Origin: Arenibacter catalasegens
Lineage (GTDB): Bacteria; Bacteroidota; Bacteroidia; Flavobacteriales; Flavobacteriaceae
Length of the DNA stretch: 64,000 bases
Assembly (NCBI RefSeq): GCF_002909235.1
Contig: NZ_PHQQ01000017.1
Coordinates: forward strand, 58,393-122,392
Direction: 5' to 3'
A program made the translations under genes and the position numbers. Position 1 is the stretch's first letter, and each line of letters opens with the position of its first letter. Positions 18,698 through 28,289 of this stretch are shown here, one piece after another. The notes under the pieces are model-generated. The model had not been told where the DNA came from. It did not search any database and was given only the letters and a program-made list of their open reading frames with translations.

Positions 18698-19555
18698 ATG
18701 AGGAAGCGTATTGAAGCTATATTAAAACAGGATATTCCTTTTCTTGATTCCACCAGGAACAAACTATTATTGATTGGTTTTATCTGCCTCTATTCGTTCA
18801 TTTTTATAAAGCTCTATGCCCCATATGAAATAAGTGAATGGGGCGAAAACTATTATTGGGAATTTATCCTAATAGGCTTCATGGTACTAATTTTTAGTCA
18901 GTTTGTACTGCGCACAATAATTGGACCTAAGAGATTTAAAATTTATAGTTTGTTACCGTGGGGCTTAATGGAAATGCTATTGATGGCCCTTATATTTGAG
19001 CTTACCTATAGCCCTCCTATTCCGACTCTTCAAGAAAGTATTTGGGAATTTTTAATAACGTTTAGACAAATAGGTCTTGTTGTGGTAGTGCCATACACAT
19101 TGTTTTTATGGTACGCCCAGATTAAACAAAAATTATCCTCCTTTAAAGAAGAAATTCAATTTAATATAGAAAGCTCTGGTAAGGAAGGGAACAGCAATCT
19201 GTTGATCTTAAATGGGGAAAACAATAAAGTTTTATTAGCTATAAAATATAACCAATTATTATATATTAAATCTGCAGGAAATTATGTAGAACTCTTTTAC
19301 CTCAAAGGAGAAAAATTCAACAAGGAACTCATTCGAATGAGTTTCAAGGAATTGGACGGAATTATTAAAGACTCCAAGGTAATTCGCATCCACAGGTCCT
19401 ATATGGTCAATACAGCACATATCAACTCTGTAAAGAAAACAAAAAAAGGCTACACCTTAAGTATCCAATATACCCCAGAAGAAAAAATTCCTGTTTCATT
19501 TGGTTACAAGACCAGCTTTGAAAAGGTCCTCCAACTAAAGAAAATGTCCCATTAA
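18698..19555 (+). CDS. Membrane-anchored LytTR-family transcriptional regulator
   Basis: A 285-residue protein with four N-terminal membrane segments (LLLIGFICLYSFIFIKLY, FILIGFMVLIFSQFVL, LLPWGLMEMLLMALIFEL, IGLVVVVPYTLFLWY) and a C-terminal LytTR DNA-binding domain at about 180-280 (YIKSAGNYVELFY, MSFKELDGII, VIRIHRSYMVNTAHINSV). LytTR domains bind pairs of short direct repeats. There is no receiver domain, so it is a one-component membrane regulator. It lies 239 bases upstream of the cytochrome/SusCD operon on the same strand, and a direct-repeat site lies between them (19622-19650), so it may control that operon. The ligand is unknown. Confidence 0.88.
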   Translation: MRKRIEAILKQDIPFLDSTRNKLLLIGFICLYSFIFIKLYAPYEISEWGENYYWEFILIGFMVLIFSQFVLRTIIGPKRFKIYSLLPWGLMEMLLMALIFELTYSPPIPTLQESIWEFLITFRQIGLVVVVPYTLFLWYAQIKQKLSSFKEEIQFNIESSGKEGNSNLLILNGENNKVLLAIKYNQLLYIKSAGNYVELFYLKGEKFNKELIRMSFKELDGIIKDSKVIRIHRSYMVNTAHINSVKKTKKGYTLSIQYTPEEKIPVSFGYKTSFEKVLQLKKMSH

Positions 19556-19621
19556 TCCCAAATAGGGCTATTTCATCACATAATTTCATAGACATAATAG
19601 GTAGTTGAAACACCATCGTTA

Positions 19622-19650
19622 ATTTGTGCAAATACACTGTATTTGTGTAA
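19622..19650. promoter_or_regulatory. Direct repeat plus palindrome, candidate LytTR operator
   Basis: ATTTGTGCAA at 19622-19631 and ATTTGTGTAA at 19641-19650 form a 9/10 direct repeat with start-to-start spacing of 19 bases, close to two DNA turns. Overlapping it, CAAATAC (19629-19635) and GTATTTG (19639-19645) form a perfect palindrome with a 3-base centre. The position between the LytTR gene and the operon at 19795 fits an operator. Confidence 0.4.
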
Positions 19651-19794
19651 CGCGATGAATGGAATATATTATTTAAATGTTAGGCTATTTAGCTCCAACA
19701 CAATCCATCAATCCAATTGTACTATTGCGGTTTAGCACGCTTGGGTTTAATAGTCAAAAATTTTATTGAATAACAAAGGATAATATAAAACCGA

Positions 19795-20985
19795 GTGAAA
19801 AAAAGTAGGGTCATATTAAGGATAATTATACCTGGGTCAATTCTAGGTATCTTAGCACTTGTATTTTTTTCAGGCCAAAGACCCACAGCCTACTATCCTG
19901 TTCCACTTCTAAAAAGCACTTGCCCTCCCGGATTTAAGTTGAATGCAAATAATGAATGTATAGCCAAGAATCTATATAGTCAATATGCCATAACCAACAA
20001 AGCGGGTGTTGGTGGGTTAAAATCTGCCCTACCAGAGATTCGCGATGGTTTTTCTCCCCAAGAAATTGACTTGGGAAGGTATTTATTTTTTGACCCCGCT
20101 CTATCAGCCGACCAAACCATTTCCTGTGCAACCTGCCATGATCCAAACAAAGGATTAGGCGATGGATTAGCAACTAGCCGGGGTAAGGATGGGAATAGAT
20201 TGAAAAGAGCGGCACCTTCCCTTTATAATGTAGGTTATTTAAAAAAGCTGTTTTGGGACGGTCGGGCCTCAACTTTGGAGGAGCAGATGTTGGAACCTTT
20301 GTTTTCCAAGGAAGAAATGGGAAATACACCGGAGAATTTACTCCGGACTATAAATGAAATAGAAAATTATAGAAAATTATTTGCAGAAGCATATCCCAAT
20401 AGGAATAATGACGTGCCTATAGTGCTCGAAGAAATTACTAAGGCCATTGCCGCCTTCCAATCTTCCTTAATTTCTTTAAACAGTAAATATGACCAATATG
20501 CCCATGGGTACGACGAAGCATTGAATAAAAATGAAATAGAAGGTCTTAATGTTTTTAGGTCGTTCGTAGCCCGTTGCGCCGAATGCCATACCCCTCCCCT
20601 TTTTACCAATCAACAATTTGCCGTTATAGGCACCCCCGAACCAGATGGACTACCATTAGATCCAGGGGCCGAAATCCCTTTTGAGGACAAAAGCCTGAGA
20701 GGGGCATTTAAGGTTCCAAGTCTTAGAAATATAGTCCAAACTGCTCCTTACATGCACTCGGGAAGATTCCAAACCCTTCGTGAAACCGTTCAATTTTATA
20801 CAGACGGAAGGGGTCATGCTATTCCGGAGGATGAAAACTTATTGATACACTGGCATATTTGGGAACCCAATTTAACCGATTACGAATTAGACCGCATAGT
20901 AGATTTTCTTAAAACCTTGACCGACGAATCTTTTAAACCAAAAGTTCCTGAGGCACTTCCTTCGGGACTTAAAATATCGACTTAA
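19795..20985 (+). CDS. Di-heme cytochrome c peroxidase (CCP/MauG family)
   Basis: A 396-residue protein starting at GTG 19795. An N-terminal membrane anchor (ILRIIIPGSILGILALVFF) places it in the periplasm. Two heme c sites are visible: CATCH near 111 and CAECH near 260. FDPALSADQTISCATCH and the C-terminal VPSLRNIVQTAPYMHSGRF are typical of bacterial cytochrome c peroxidases and their MauG-like relatives. A CPPGFKLNANNEC segment between the anchor and the first heme domain is an unusual small cysteine pair. CCP proteins reduce H2O2 with electrons from cytochrome c; MauG relatives oxidise other substrates. It is 11 bases ahead of the beta-helix/cytochrome c gene, so the two are surely cotranscribed with SusCD. 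Confidence 0.92.
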   Translation: MKKSRVILRIIIPGSILGILALVFFSGQRPTAYYPVPLLKSTCPPGFKLNANNECIAKNLYSQYAITNKAGVGGLKSALPEIRDGFSPQEIDLGRYLFFDPALSADQTISCATCHDPNKGLGDGLATSRGKDGNRLKRAAPSLYNVGYLKKLFWDGRASTLEEQMLEPLFSKEEMGNTPENLLRTINEIENYRKLFAEAYPNRNNDVPIVLEEITKAIAAFQSSLISLNSKYDQYAHGYDEALNKNEIEGLNVFRSFVARCAECHTPPLFTNQQFAVIGTPEPDGLPLDPGAEIPFEDKSLRGAFKVPSLRNIVQTAPYMHSGRFQTLRETVQFYTDGRGHAIPEDENLLIHWHIWEPNLTDYELDRIVDFLKTLTDESFKPKVPEALPSGLKIST

Positions 20986-20996
20986 TCAATTAAATT

Positions 20997-22505
20997 ATGA
21001 ATAAAAAATCGCCTTTTGTAAAAATCATCACCGCTCTTTTGCTCATCGGCATTGGGGTATTTATCGGAAAATCATTCTTTGGACCAAAAAGTGTAGAGAC
21101 AGTTCCGATTCCGTCAACAATGAAATATAGAAACATTGGACTATCCAATGACACTACTCAAATAGCCTCCAGTCAAGAATTTACAGGAAATATTATAGAA
21201 GTTAAGAATGGCTCATCTATCCAGAATGCCGTAAAACAAGCCATTCAAGGTGATCTTATCCGTGTTTATCCGGGAACGTATTCGGAGAACGTCTACATTG
21301 ATAAGGACAATATTAGCTTACAAGGAGTCGTCATCAATGGAGAATGGCCCACCCTGGACGGTAAAAAGGAAATAAATGATGCCTTCCTTTATTCTGGCAA
21401 TGGCATTCTAATAGAGAATTTTAAAATCATCAACTACAAAGGCAACGGTGTAATGGGCCAGGCTGGTAACAACTTTATAATCCGCAATAACTGGATCATT
21501 GACACCGGTGTTTATGGCATTTTTCCACAATATGGAAAAAACGGACTTATTGAACATAATGTACTGAGTAAAATAGCGGATGCCGCTATCTATGTAGGTA
21601 TGTGCGATAATGTTGATGTACTACATAACGAAGTATTTGATAATGTTGCGGGTATTGAAATTGAAAATTCCAGACATTGTTTGGTAGAGAATAATTATGT
21701 CCACAACAATACGGGAGGACTACTAGCCTTTGTAACACCTGGGTTACCAATAAAGACCACCTTTGATGTTATACTGCGCAATAATTTTGTGGTAAACAAC
21801 AACCACAAAAACTTTGGCGCCCCCGGATCAACCGTTGCAGGAATTCCATCTGGCACAGGAATTCTAATTATGGCCGCGGATGATGTAATTGTAGAAAATA
21901 ATATCATAACGGGAAATAACAATACTGGGATTACCATTGTTGACCTTGCAACAGGCGACCCAAAAGCCAATGACCCAAATTCCGAAGGAAACCCTGACAG
22001 GGTGGTAATTCTTGATAATATCATGTTTGATAACGGGAATGACCCAACTGGTGAAATAAAAGCCATAATGCTTACTCAAATGGATTCTAAAGGGCCAGAT
22101 ATTTTCGCTTATGGCGGAGGCACCGGAAGCACGATTAGGGATAAGAACAGATATAGAACTTTTGGTTTGGATAATTATGGCATCGCACAAATAACCGATA
22201 CCAAAGATATACCAACGATGATGACTCCGTCTCCGGTGCCACCAAGATCGGTTTCTAAAGAAGAACTGGGCGAACTTACTTATTATGGCGTCTGCGCCGG
22301 TTGTCATGCTTTTGGCACCAGATTGATCGGTCCTCCAACCGAAATCCTTCAAGCAATTCACCACGATAACCCCCAAGGTATAGTCGATTATATCAGTAAT
22401 CCCAAAAACCTTAGGGAGGATTATCCTGAAATGCCACCACAGAACTATTTATCGGACGAAGCTAAAATGGCCGTAGCAGAATATATTCTGGCACTGAGGA
22501 ATTAA
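20997..22505 (+). CDS. Right-handed beta-helix protein with C-terminal cytochrome c domain
   Basis: A 502-residue protein. It starts with an uncleaved membrane anchor (IITALLLIGIGVFIGKSFF). Residues about 65-400 form a parallel beta-helix with stacked repeats such as NGVMGQAGNNFIIRNNWI, GLIEHNVLSKIADAAIYV, CLVENNYVHNNTGG and DVIVENNIITGNNNTGITIV, as in polysaccharide lyases and epimerases. A class I cytochrome c domain follows, with CAGCH at about 432-436 and a later MPPQ that may carry the axial Met. The beta-helix suggests binding of a long carbohydrate or similar polymer in the periplasm, and the heme suggests that it is oxidised or receives electrons from the preceding peroxidase. The enzymatic activity is unknown. 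Confidence 0.85.
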   Translation: MNKKSPFVKIITALLLIGIGVFIGKSFFGPKSVETVPIPSTMKYRNIGLSNDTTQIASSQEFTGNIIEVKNGSSIQNAVKQAIQGDLIRVYPGTYSENVYIDKDNISLQGVVINGEWPTLDGKKEINDAFLYSGNGILIENFKIINYKGNGVMGQAGNNFIIRNNWIIDTGVYGIFPQYGKNGLIEHNVLSKIADAAIYVGMCDNVDVLHNEVFDNVAGIEIENSRHCLVENNYVHNNTGGLLAFVTPGLPIKTTFDVILRNNFVVNNNHKNFGAPGSTVAGIPSGTGILIMAADDVIVENNIITGNNNTGITIVDLATGDPKANDPNSEGNPDRVVILDNIMFDNGNDPTGEIKAIMLTQMDSKGPDIFAYGGGTGSTIRDKNRYRTFGLDNYGIAQITDTKDIPTMMTPSPVPPRSVSKEELGELTYYGVCAGCHAFGTRLIGPPTEILQAIHHDNPQGIVDYISNPKNLREDYPEMPPQNYLSDEAKMAVAEYILALRN

Positions 22506-22576
22506 ATTTTTCCAATATGCAATGGAATTTCATTATTACCGGACAATAACTTAAACAAACCACCAAACACAATTAT

Positions 22577-25500
22577 ATGAACAAACTAATTCTAATATTG
22601 GCCGTATTTGGCACTATAATTACTACCGAGGCACAAAAAAATATTTCTGGTCAGGTGCTAGAAAAAGATACGAATACGCCGCTCTTAGGCGTAAGTGTAT
22701 TGGTGAAGGGCACCAAGACCGGGACGACCACAGATTTTGATGGAAATTATACCCTCGCGAATCTCAGCAATGATGCCATTATTGAATTCTCTTATATTGG
22801 GTATACTACCCGGGAAATTACCCTTGGAAATCAAACGACTATAAATGTCTTCCTTGAAATTAATGCCGAACAGATAGACGAGGTAGTGGTTACGGCCCTG
22901 AACATCCAAAGGGATAAAGAGTCACTTGGGTATTCCATCTCCCAGGTATCGTCTGAGGAAGTCAACGTGGCGCGTGAAAATAACGTTATGAATTCCCTTT
23001 CAGGAAAAGTCTCCGGTTTACAGATTACTCAATCCAATACTGGAGTTGATGGCTCTAGTAGAATACTGTTAAGGGGTATCACTACGATTAACGGAAACAA
23101 TAGACCTTTAGTTGTTGTGGATGGTATTCCAATTAGCAACGGTTCGGGTGGAGCAGGTGCAAGCGGAGGTATCGACAGTGGGGATGCCCTATCGGATATC
23201 AATCCTGATGACGTAGAAACCATAAGTGTCCTAAAAGGGGCAGGTGCTGCCGCAGCCTATGGCTCGCTGGGTATGAACGGGGTTATTTTGATTACTACCA
23301 AGTCGGGAACTAAAAAGGATGGTGTTGGTATTTCATTAAATTCGTCCTTCTCATTTTCGGATGTTGCCTTAACCCCCGATTTTCAAAACGAATACGGTGC
23401 TGGAGCATTTGGCGATTTTGCGCCGATAAATGCCGATGGACGACCCGTTCTAGATTATCCCTTTTCATGGAGCTGGGGCCCAAAGATGGAAGGACAAGCC
23501 TATACCAACTGGTTGGGACGGCAAGACACCTACTCTCCCAACCCAAATAGGGATCCATATAAAGAGTTTTATCAAACCGGATTTACAGTGTCGAACACCT
23601 TGGCTTTTGAAGGCAGAAGTGATAAAGGCTCCTTTAGATTGTCAATAACCGATGAGGATGGACAAGGCATCGTCAGTAACAATACATTGACCAAACAGAC
23701 ATTGAGCTTAAGAGGTTCTTCTAAATTGACCGATAGATTTAGCGTTGATGGAAAAATGACCTACATCACTTCAAAAGTAAAAAATAGACCGCAACTGGCA
23801 GAAGGTAGTGGTAATACGGCCTTACAACTTTCCTTAATGCCACGGGATATCCGTCTGGCAGATGTCAAGAACAATACAGTGAACGCAAACGGAGAAGAAA
23901 TCAAATGGAATCTGGACAATACATTCAACAACCCGTTTTGGGCACTTGAAAATGCTGGAAATGTTGATGAAAAAGATCATTTTCAAGGCTTTATCTCCGC
24001 AAATTGGGAGATTGATGACAAATTCAATATCACGGCAAAATCGGGTATGGATTATATTATAAACGATTTTACAAGTTATGGGGCAACTGGGGCACAGGCA
24101 GTTCAAAACGGATTAGGTTCATACAATCATGATGACAGTAAAAGCAATATCTGGAACTCGGACATCTTAGGAACTTATTCGACCAACATTTCGGATTTCA
24201 ATGTAACCCTAAGTTTGGGAGCCAACTATCGCAATGAATACAGTAGCTATAAAAATATTTCGGGTAATGACGCCAAGGTTCCCCATTTTTATAGAATCAG
24301 CAATTATAAAAATTCATTTTCCTCTGAAGGAATTTCAGAAAAAGCTATTTATTCCTACTATGGCCTAGGTCAATTTAGCTACGGAGGCTTTTTATATTTC
24401 GATGCTACCTTAAGAAATGATAATTCTTCAGCATTACCGCAGGCGAATAATTCGTATTGGTACCATTCCGAGAACATGAGTTTGTTATTCACGAAATTGT
24501 TGGGCATCAATTCCAACATATTAAGCCAGGGAAAGCTAAGGGGGTCCTTTGCCAAAGTGGGGAACGACACCAGCCCGTATAGAACGCAGGCAGTTTACAA
24601 CGTTGATCAAACGGTAACCTTACCCTATACCGTAGCTTCGATTTCAGGAAGTCTTCCCTCTTTTGATTTAAGACCGGAAACATCCGAGTCATGGGAAATT
24701 GGAGCTGATCTAGGCTTTTTAAAGAACCGTATTCAATTGGATGTCACCTATTACAAAACGAATACTACAGACCAAATTATGGCAGTTCCAATTTCAGGAG
24801 CTACGGCGTATTCGTCAAAAGTGATCAATGCAGGAGAAATTGAAAATAAGGGTATTGAAGCCCAATTGAATCTGATTCCTTTTGATTCTGAAAATTTTTC
24901 ATGGGACCTAGGATTTAACTTTACCAAAAGTAACTCTAAGGTAGTTACATTAAATGAAGGGCTGGAAAGCATTTCACTAGGATCTCTCTGGACCGCTTCC
25001 GTTGAAGCAAGACCAGGCCAAGAATTCGGAACCATATATGGCAATGATTTTTTGAGGGATAATTTCGGAAGAAAAATAATCGGCAATGATGGCCTCGCCA
25101 AAAGAGGAGAACGTGTAGCCTTGGGAAATATAAATCCAGATTGGTATGGTGGTTTTACCAATAAGATACGCTTTAAGAACTTTACTTTAAGTTCGCTTAT
25201 CAGCGCCCAAGTTGGCGGGGAGTATTATTCGTACGGTCGAGGGTATCGTCTGTTTTTCGGAACTGATGCCCGTAGTTTAGTAGGTAGGGAAAACGGAATT
25301 ATTGAGGAGGGCATCAATGAATTTACTGGTTTTGAAAATGACAATTCAACCAGTGCTCTACTAAAACAGTTTACAGATATATTTTCAAATGAAGTTGCCA
25401 CAGACATCATTCTCGATGCTACCAACGTTAAACTTAGAGAGGTGGCATTGACTTTTGATTTTCCTAAAACCATGTTGCGAGACACGTTTATTCAATCGGC

Positions 25501-25663
25501 AAGTCTATCGGCTGTTGGCAGAAACTTACTCTTTATATATAATGCCTCCGGTGATATAGATCCCGAGGCAACCTATAGTAGTGGCCCGGCCAGTACTGCC
25601 TTTGAACACTCATCTCTGCCTTCAACAAGGAGTTATGGAGTTAACCTAAAAATCAACTTTTAA
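22577..25663 (+). CDS. SusC/RagA-family TonB-dependent outer membrane transporter
   Basis: A 1028-residue protein with a signal peptide ([19 protein letters not shown]), an N-terminal carboxypeptidase-regulatory-like domain at about 20-100 ([23 protein letters not shown]), a TonB-box-like [10 protein letters not shown], a plug domain (GISITTIN-like [20 protein letters not shown]) and a 22-strand barrel ending in YGVNLKINF. SusC-type proteins pump glycans, peptides or other large substrates across the outer membrane with a SusD lid. It lies 71 bases after the cytochrome gene and 5 bases ahead of susD. No glycoside hydrolase is present, so the substrate cannot be named. Confidence 0.95.
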   Translation: MNKLILILAVFGTIITTEAQKNISGQVLEKDTNTPLLGVSVLVKGTKTGTTTDFDGNYTLANLSNDAIIEFSYIGYTTREITLGNQTTINVFLEINAEQIDEVVVTALNIQRDKESLGYSISQVSSEEVNVARENNVMNSLSGKVSGLQITQSNTGVDGSSRILLRGITTINGNNRPLVVVDGIPISNGSGGAGASGGIDSGDALSDINPDDVETISVLKGAGAAAAYGSLGMNGVILITTKSGTKKDGVGISLNSSFSFSDVALTPDFQNEYGAGAFGDFAPINADGRPVLDYPFSWSWGPKMEGQAYTNWLGRQDTYSPNPNRDPYKEFYQTGFTVSNTLAFEGRSDKGSFRLSITDEDGQGIVSNNTLTKQTLSLRGSSKLTDRFSVDGKMTYITSKVKNRPQLAEGSGNTALQLSLMPRDIRLADVKNNTVNANGEEIKWNLDNTFNNPFWALENAGNVDEKDHFQGFISANWEIDDKFNITAKSGMDYIINDFTSYGATGAQAVQNGLGSYNHDDSKSNIWNSDILGTYSTNISDFNVTLSLGANYRNEYSSYKNISGNDAKVPHFYRISNYKNSFSSEGISEKAIYSYYGLGQFSYGGFLYFDATLRNDNSSALPQANNSYWYHSENMSLLFTKLLGINSNILSQGKLRGSFAKVGNDTSPYRTQAVYNVDQTVTLPYTVASISGSLPSFDLRPETSESWEIGADLGFLKNRIQLDVTYYKTNTTDQIMAVPISGATAYSSKVINAGEIENKGIEAQLNLIPFDSENFSWDLGFNFTKSNSKVVTLNEGLESISLGSLWTASVEARPGQEFGTIYGNDFLRDNFGRKIIGNDGLAKRGERVALGNINPDWYGGFTNKIRFKNFTLSSLISAQVGGEYYSYGRGYRLFFGTDARSLVGRENGIIEEGINEFTGFENDNSTSALLKQFTDIFSNEVATDIILDATNVKLREVALTFDFPKTMLRDTFIQSASLSAVGRNLLFIYNASGDIDPEATYSSGPASTAFEHSSLPSTRSYGVNLKINF

Positions 25664-25668
25664 TACAG

Positions 25669-27147
25669 ATGACTATGCAAACGATACATAATACAATAAG
25701 AAAAACAATAGTTGTCGCAGTAACAGGAATGTTGTTCCTTTCATGTGAGGGCCATTTGGAGGACCTTTATGATAATCCGAATGCCGTAACTTCGATAGAT
25801 GATTCTGCCTTATTTACCAAGGCGGTAAGAAGCTTATTTCAAGGAACTACGGATAATGGCTCTGCCCATTTTGCCGGTATGTACGCCCATTACTACGTGG
25901 CAGGAAGTACTTGGAGGGCCCCAGATCAATATGGGGATGGTCATGACGGGGATTACAATAGTATTTTAAATGATGGTTATAGCGGAGCAATCCGTCATAT
26001 TGAGGAAGTTTTGGAACTAACTTCTTCTGTTGGCACCCAAAACAATGTACGCAATGCCCTTGCCAATATCATTGCTGTGTTAGCTTATGCCAAGGTTACC
26101 GATGCTTTTGGTGATGTACCCTACACTGAGGGCGGAAAAGGCAAATCACAAGATATTTTGTTGCCAAAATATGATACTCAAGAGGACATTTATAAAGATA
26201 TGATCATTAGGTTGACAAACAGTATTGCGATTTTAAAGACTGCAGATCCTGTAATGGCATATCCCAATTCCGACCCGATCTACAACAACGATTTGAGCAA
26301 ATGGGTGCGATTTGCGAATAGCGTTCGACTTCGTCTAGCAATGCGCATGCGTTATGCAGACCCGGGTGCGTCACAAACTACAGTGGCACAATGTTTATCT
26401 GAACCCTTAATGGAAACCCCTGGGCATGATGCCTTTATGATTGAAACCGAAGGTACTGGAAATGCATGGTTTAATAGAAGAACAGGATTTCCGTCCATAA
26501 AGATGTCCAAATTGTTGATCGATCAATTACAGGGTACCAATGATCCAAGGCTGGCGGTGTTTGTTAGTATGGATGGCAACGGACAGTATTCCGGTATTAC
26601 AAACGGGTTGACCGATCAGGCTTTTGGAAATTCCAATTTTGCCAACTTATCCAATATGGGTCTTGCTTTATCTTCCCCAGAAAGTAAACTATATATGATG
26701 ACCGCTGCTGAAACTTGGTTGTTACGGGCAGAGGCGGCCTTGGCCTATGACAATGACCCAGCAACGGCCAACTCATTATATAGAACTGGTATTGAAGCTT
26801 CCTTAAAGCAATGGAAAGTGGATGCTGCGGAGATAACTAGTTTCATGGCCTCACCTACAGCTACTTTGGCAGGTGTGAACGATGAAGAGCAAATTGGCGT
26901 GCAAATGTGGTTGTCACTTACCCCAAATTTCTTTGAGGGATGGTCGCATATACGCCGTACAGGCTATCCTATAATACCTGTTCGAACTAGTGAGGATTTA
27001 TCGAAAGGTGCAACCAACGGTATCATGCCAACTAGGTTTAATTACTCTTCATTTGAACAAGGTTCAAACAGCTCCAACGTCCAAGAAGCCATTGCAAGAC
27101 AGGGTGCAAATAAAATAGACACCCCTGTATGGTGGGATAAAAACTAA
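25669..27147 (+). CDS. SusD-like surface lipoprotein
   Basis: A 492-residue lipoprotein; the signal peptide ends in LFLSC (residue about 27), consistent with surface export. [13 protein letters not shown] near the N-terminus, [15 protein letters not shown], and [20 protein letters not shown] are typical of the SusD-like_2 group (TPR-containing substrate-binding lids). Start at 25669 (MTMQ) or 25675. It pairs with the SusC just upstream, from which it is separated by 5 bases. SusD-like proteins bind the substrate and close the transporter; this one's ligand is unknown. Confidence 0.93.
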   Translation: MTMQTIHNTIRKTIVVAVTGMLFLSCEGHLEDLYDNPNAVTSIDDSALFTKAVRSLFQGTTDNGSAHFAGMYAHYYVAGSTWRAPDQYGDGHDGDYNSILNDGYSGAIRHIEEVLELTSSVGTQNNVRNALANIIAVLAYAKVTDAFGDVPYTEGGKGKSQDILLPKYDTQEDIYKDMIIRLTNSIAILKTADPVMAYPNSDPIYNNDLSKWVRFANSVRLRLAMRMRYADPGASQTTVAQCLSEPLMETPGHDAFMIETEGTGNAWFNRRTGFPSIKMSKLLIDQLQGTNDPRLAVFVSMDGNGQYSGITNGLTDQAFGNSNFANLSNMGLALSSPESKLYMMTAAETWLLRAEAALAYDNDPATANSLYRTGIEASLKQWKVDAAEITSFMASPTATLAGVNDEEQIGVQMWLSLTPNFFEGWSHIRRTGYPIIPVRTSEDLSKGATNGIMPTRFNYSSFEQGSNSSNVQEAIARQGANKIDTPVWWDKN

Positions 27148-27269
27148 GCGTTAAAAAAACAACTAAATGAAACCCACATGACTAAAATAATCCTTAAACA
27201 CAAAGAGCAATAATTATTTTAATCATCAAAGGTTACATATGACCAATGTAAAACCATAAATATAAACAG

Positions 27270-28175
27270 ATGAAAAATATTAAGATATTAAGTACACTAC
27301 TACTAGCCATAATATTGGTTAACTGTAGCGACGATAATGAACCACAACTACCCCTCTCCGATTTTCAATTCCTAGTCGAAGGCTCTGTGGTAACTTTTAA
27401 TGGAACGGTTGAAAATACCACTTCTATTAGTTGGGATTTTGGCGACGGTTCTACTAGCTCTGAAGAAGATCCTGTATATGCCTTTGCCAGCCCCGGAACA
27501 TACAACGTTGTTATGACAGTAATTGGCTCAAACGGCACGTACTCGGAAACTAAAAAAATCACAATTCTTCCCACACTTGATATTCTATTGACAGGTGGGC
27601 CAGCAAGACCGCAGGGTAAAACATGGCGGTTAAAAAAAGCATATACCGCAGGTAAGGATGGTGCCGGAATGATCGAAAATAAACTAGGCCTTTTGATCGC
27701 ATCCTTTGACAATTTACTGGGAGCCGTAGGATTGGGCGCTTCCTATGACGATGCCTTTACCTTTGTTTATGACGGAACCTATAAAGTGGATAATATTGAT
27801 GGCCAAAGCCTTATGGGCATTATACAAGCCAGTGCATTTCACGGAGCCAATATTACTGCCGTTTCGGCAGATCTCGCTAACGTGCCCTTGGCTCATGCCA
27901 TCTATGCGCCTATAACCGATGCCACCTGGGAGCTTAACGAAGAAGATTTTACCATTAACACCCTTTATCCCCAGGTAGGACCTGTAAGTGTAAATTTTAC
28001 AGGAAAGCAACGTCTTATTTTAGGAGAATATTTGGGTTTCAAAGAAACCAGTAACATAGTAATTCTAAAGGAAATTACCGAAACTACGATGAACGTCGCT
28101 TTGGGAATACATACGGAACAAGATTATTACGATACGCCAACCTTGTTCTTTCATTTAACTTTGGAATCTTTATAA
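27270..28175 (+). CDS. PKD-domain lipoprotein of the SusCD operon
   Basis: A 301-residue lipoprotein (LLLAIILVNCSDD lipobox). A PKD domain covers about 35-105 with SWDFGDGSTS and SPGTYNVVMTV. The C-terminal 180 residues begin with GKTWRLKKAY and contain short beta strands with TWELNEEDFTI and VSVNFTGKQRLIL, similar in style to the lipocalin-like domains of surface lipoproteins that often follow SusD. The likely role is extracellular substrate capture beside SusCD. It is 122 bases after susD and directly before the operon terminator. Domain boundaries are by eye. Confidence 0.8.
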   Translation: MKNIKILSTLLLAIILVNCSDDNEPQLPLSDFQFLVEGSVVTFNGTVENTTSISWDFGDGSTSSEEDPVYAFASPGTYNVVMTVIGSNGTYSETKKITILPTLDILLTGGPARPQGKTWRLKKAYTAGKDGAGMIENKLGLLIASFDNLLGAVGLGASYDDAFTFVYDGTYKVDNIDGQSLMGIIQASAFHGANITAVSADLANVPLAHAIYAPITDATWELNEEDFTINTLYPQVGPVSVNFTGKQRLILGEYLGFKETSNIVILKEITETTMNVALGIHTEQDYYDTPTLFFHLTLESL

Positions 28176-28245
28176 ATTCTGAAAATTGCACTAATTGGTG
28201 AATTCATATTCATAATGTTGTGATCTAATATATAATTTTGATGAT

Positions 28246-28278
28246 ATCCCCAAATGAATACTTTTGGGGATGTTTTTT
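28246..28278 (+). terminator. Rho-independent terminator of the SusCD operon
   Basis: ATCCCCAAA (28246-28254) pairs perfectly with TTTGGGGAT (28263-28271) around an 8-base loop, followed by GTTTTTT. It lies 70 bases after the PKD lipoprotein and upstream of the aldehyde dehydrogenase, separating the two transcription units. Confidence 0.85.
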
Positions 28279-28289
28279 ATATTAATTTA

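Noticed and set aside
28254..28289. Longer start of the aldehyde dehydrogenase at 28254
   Set aside because: The ATG lies within the terminator hairpin of the preceding operon and the added residues are not conserved in the family.
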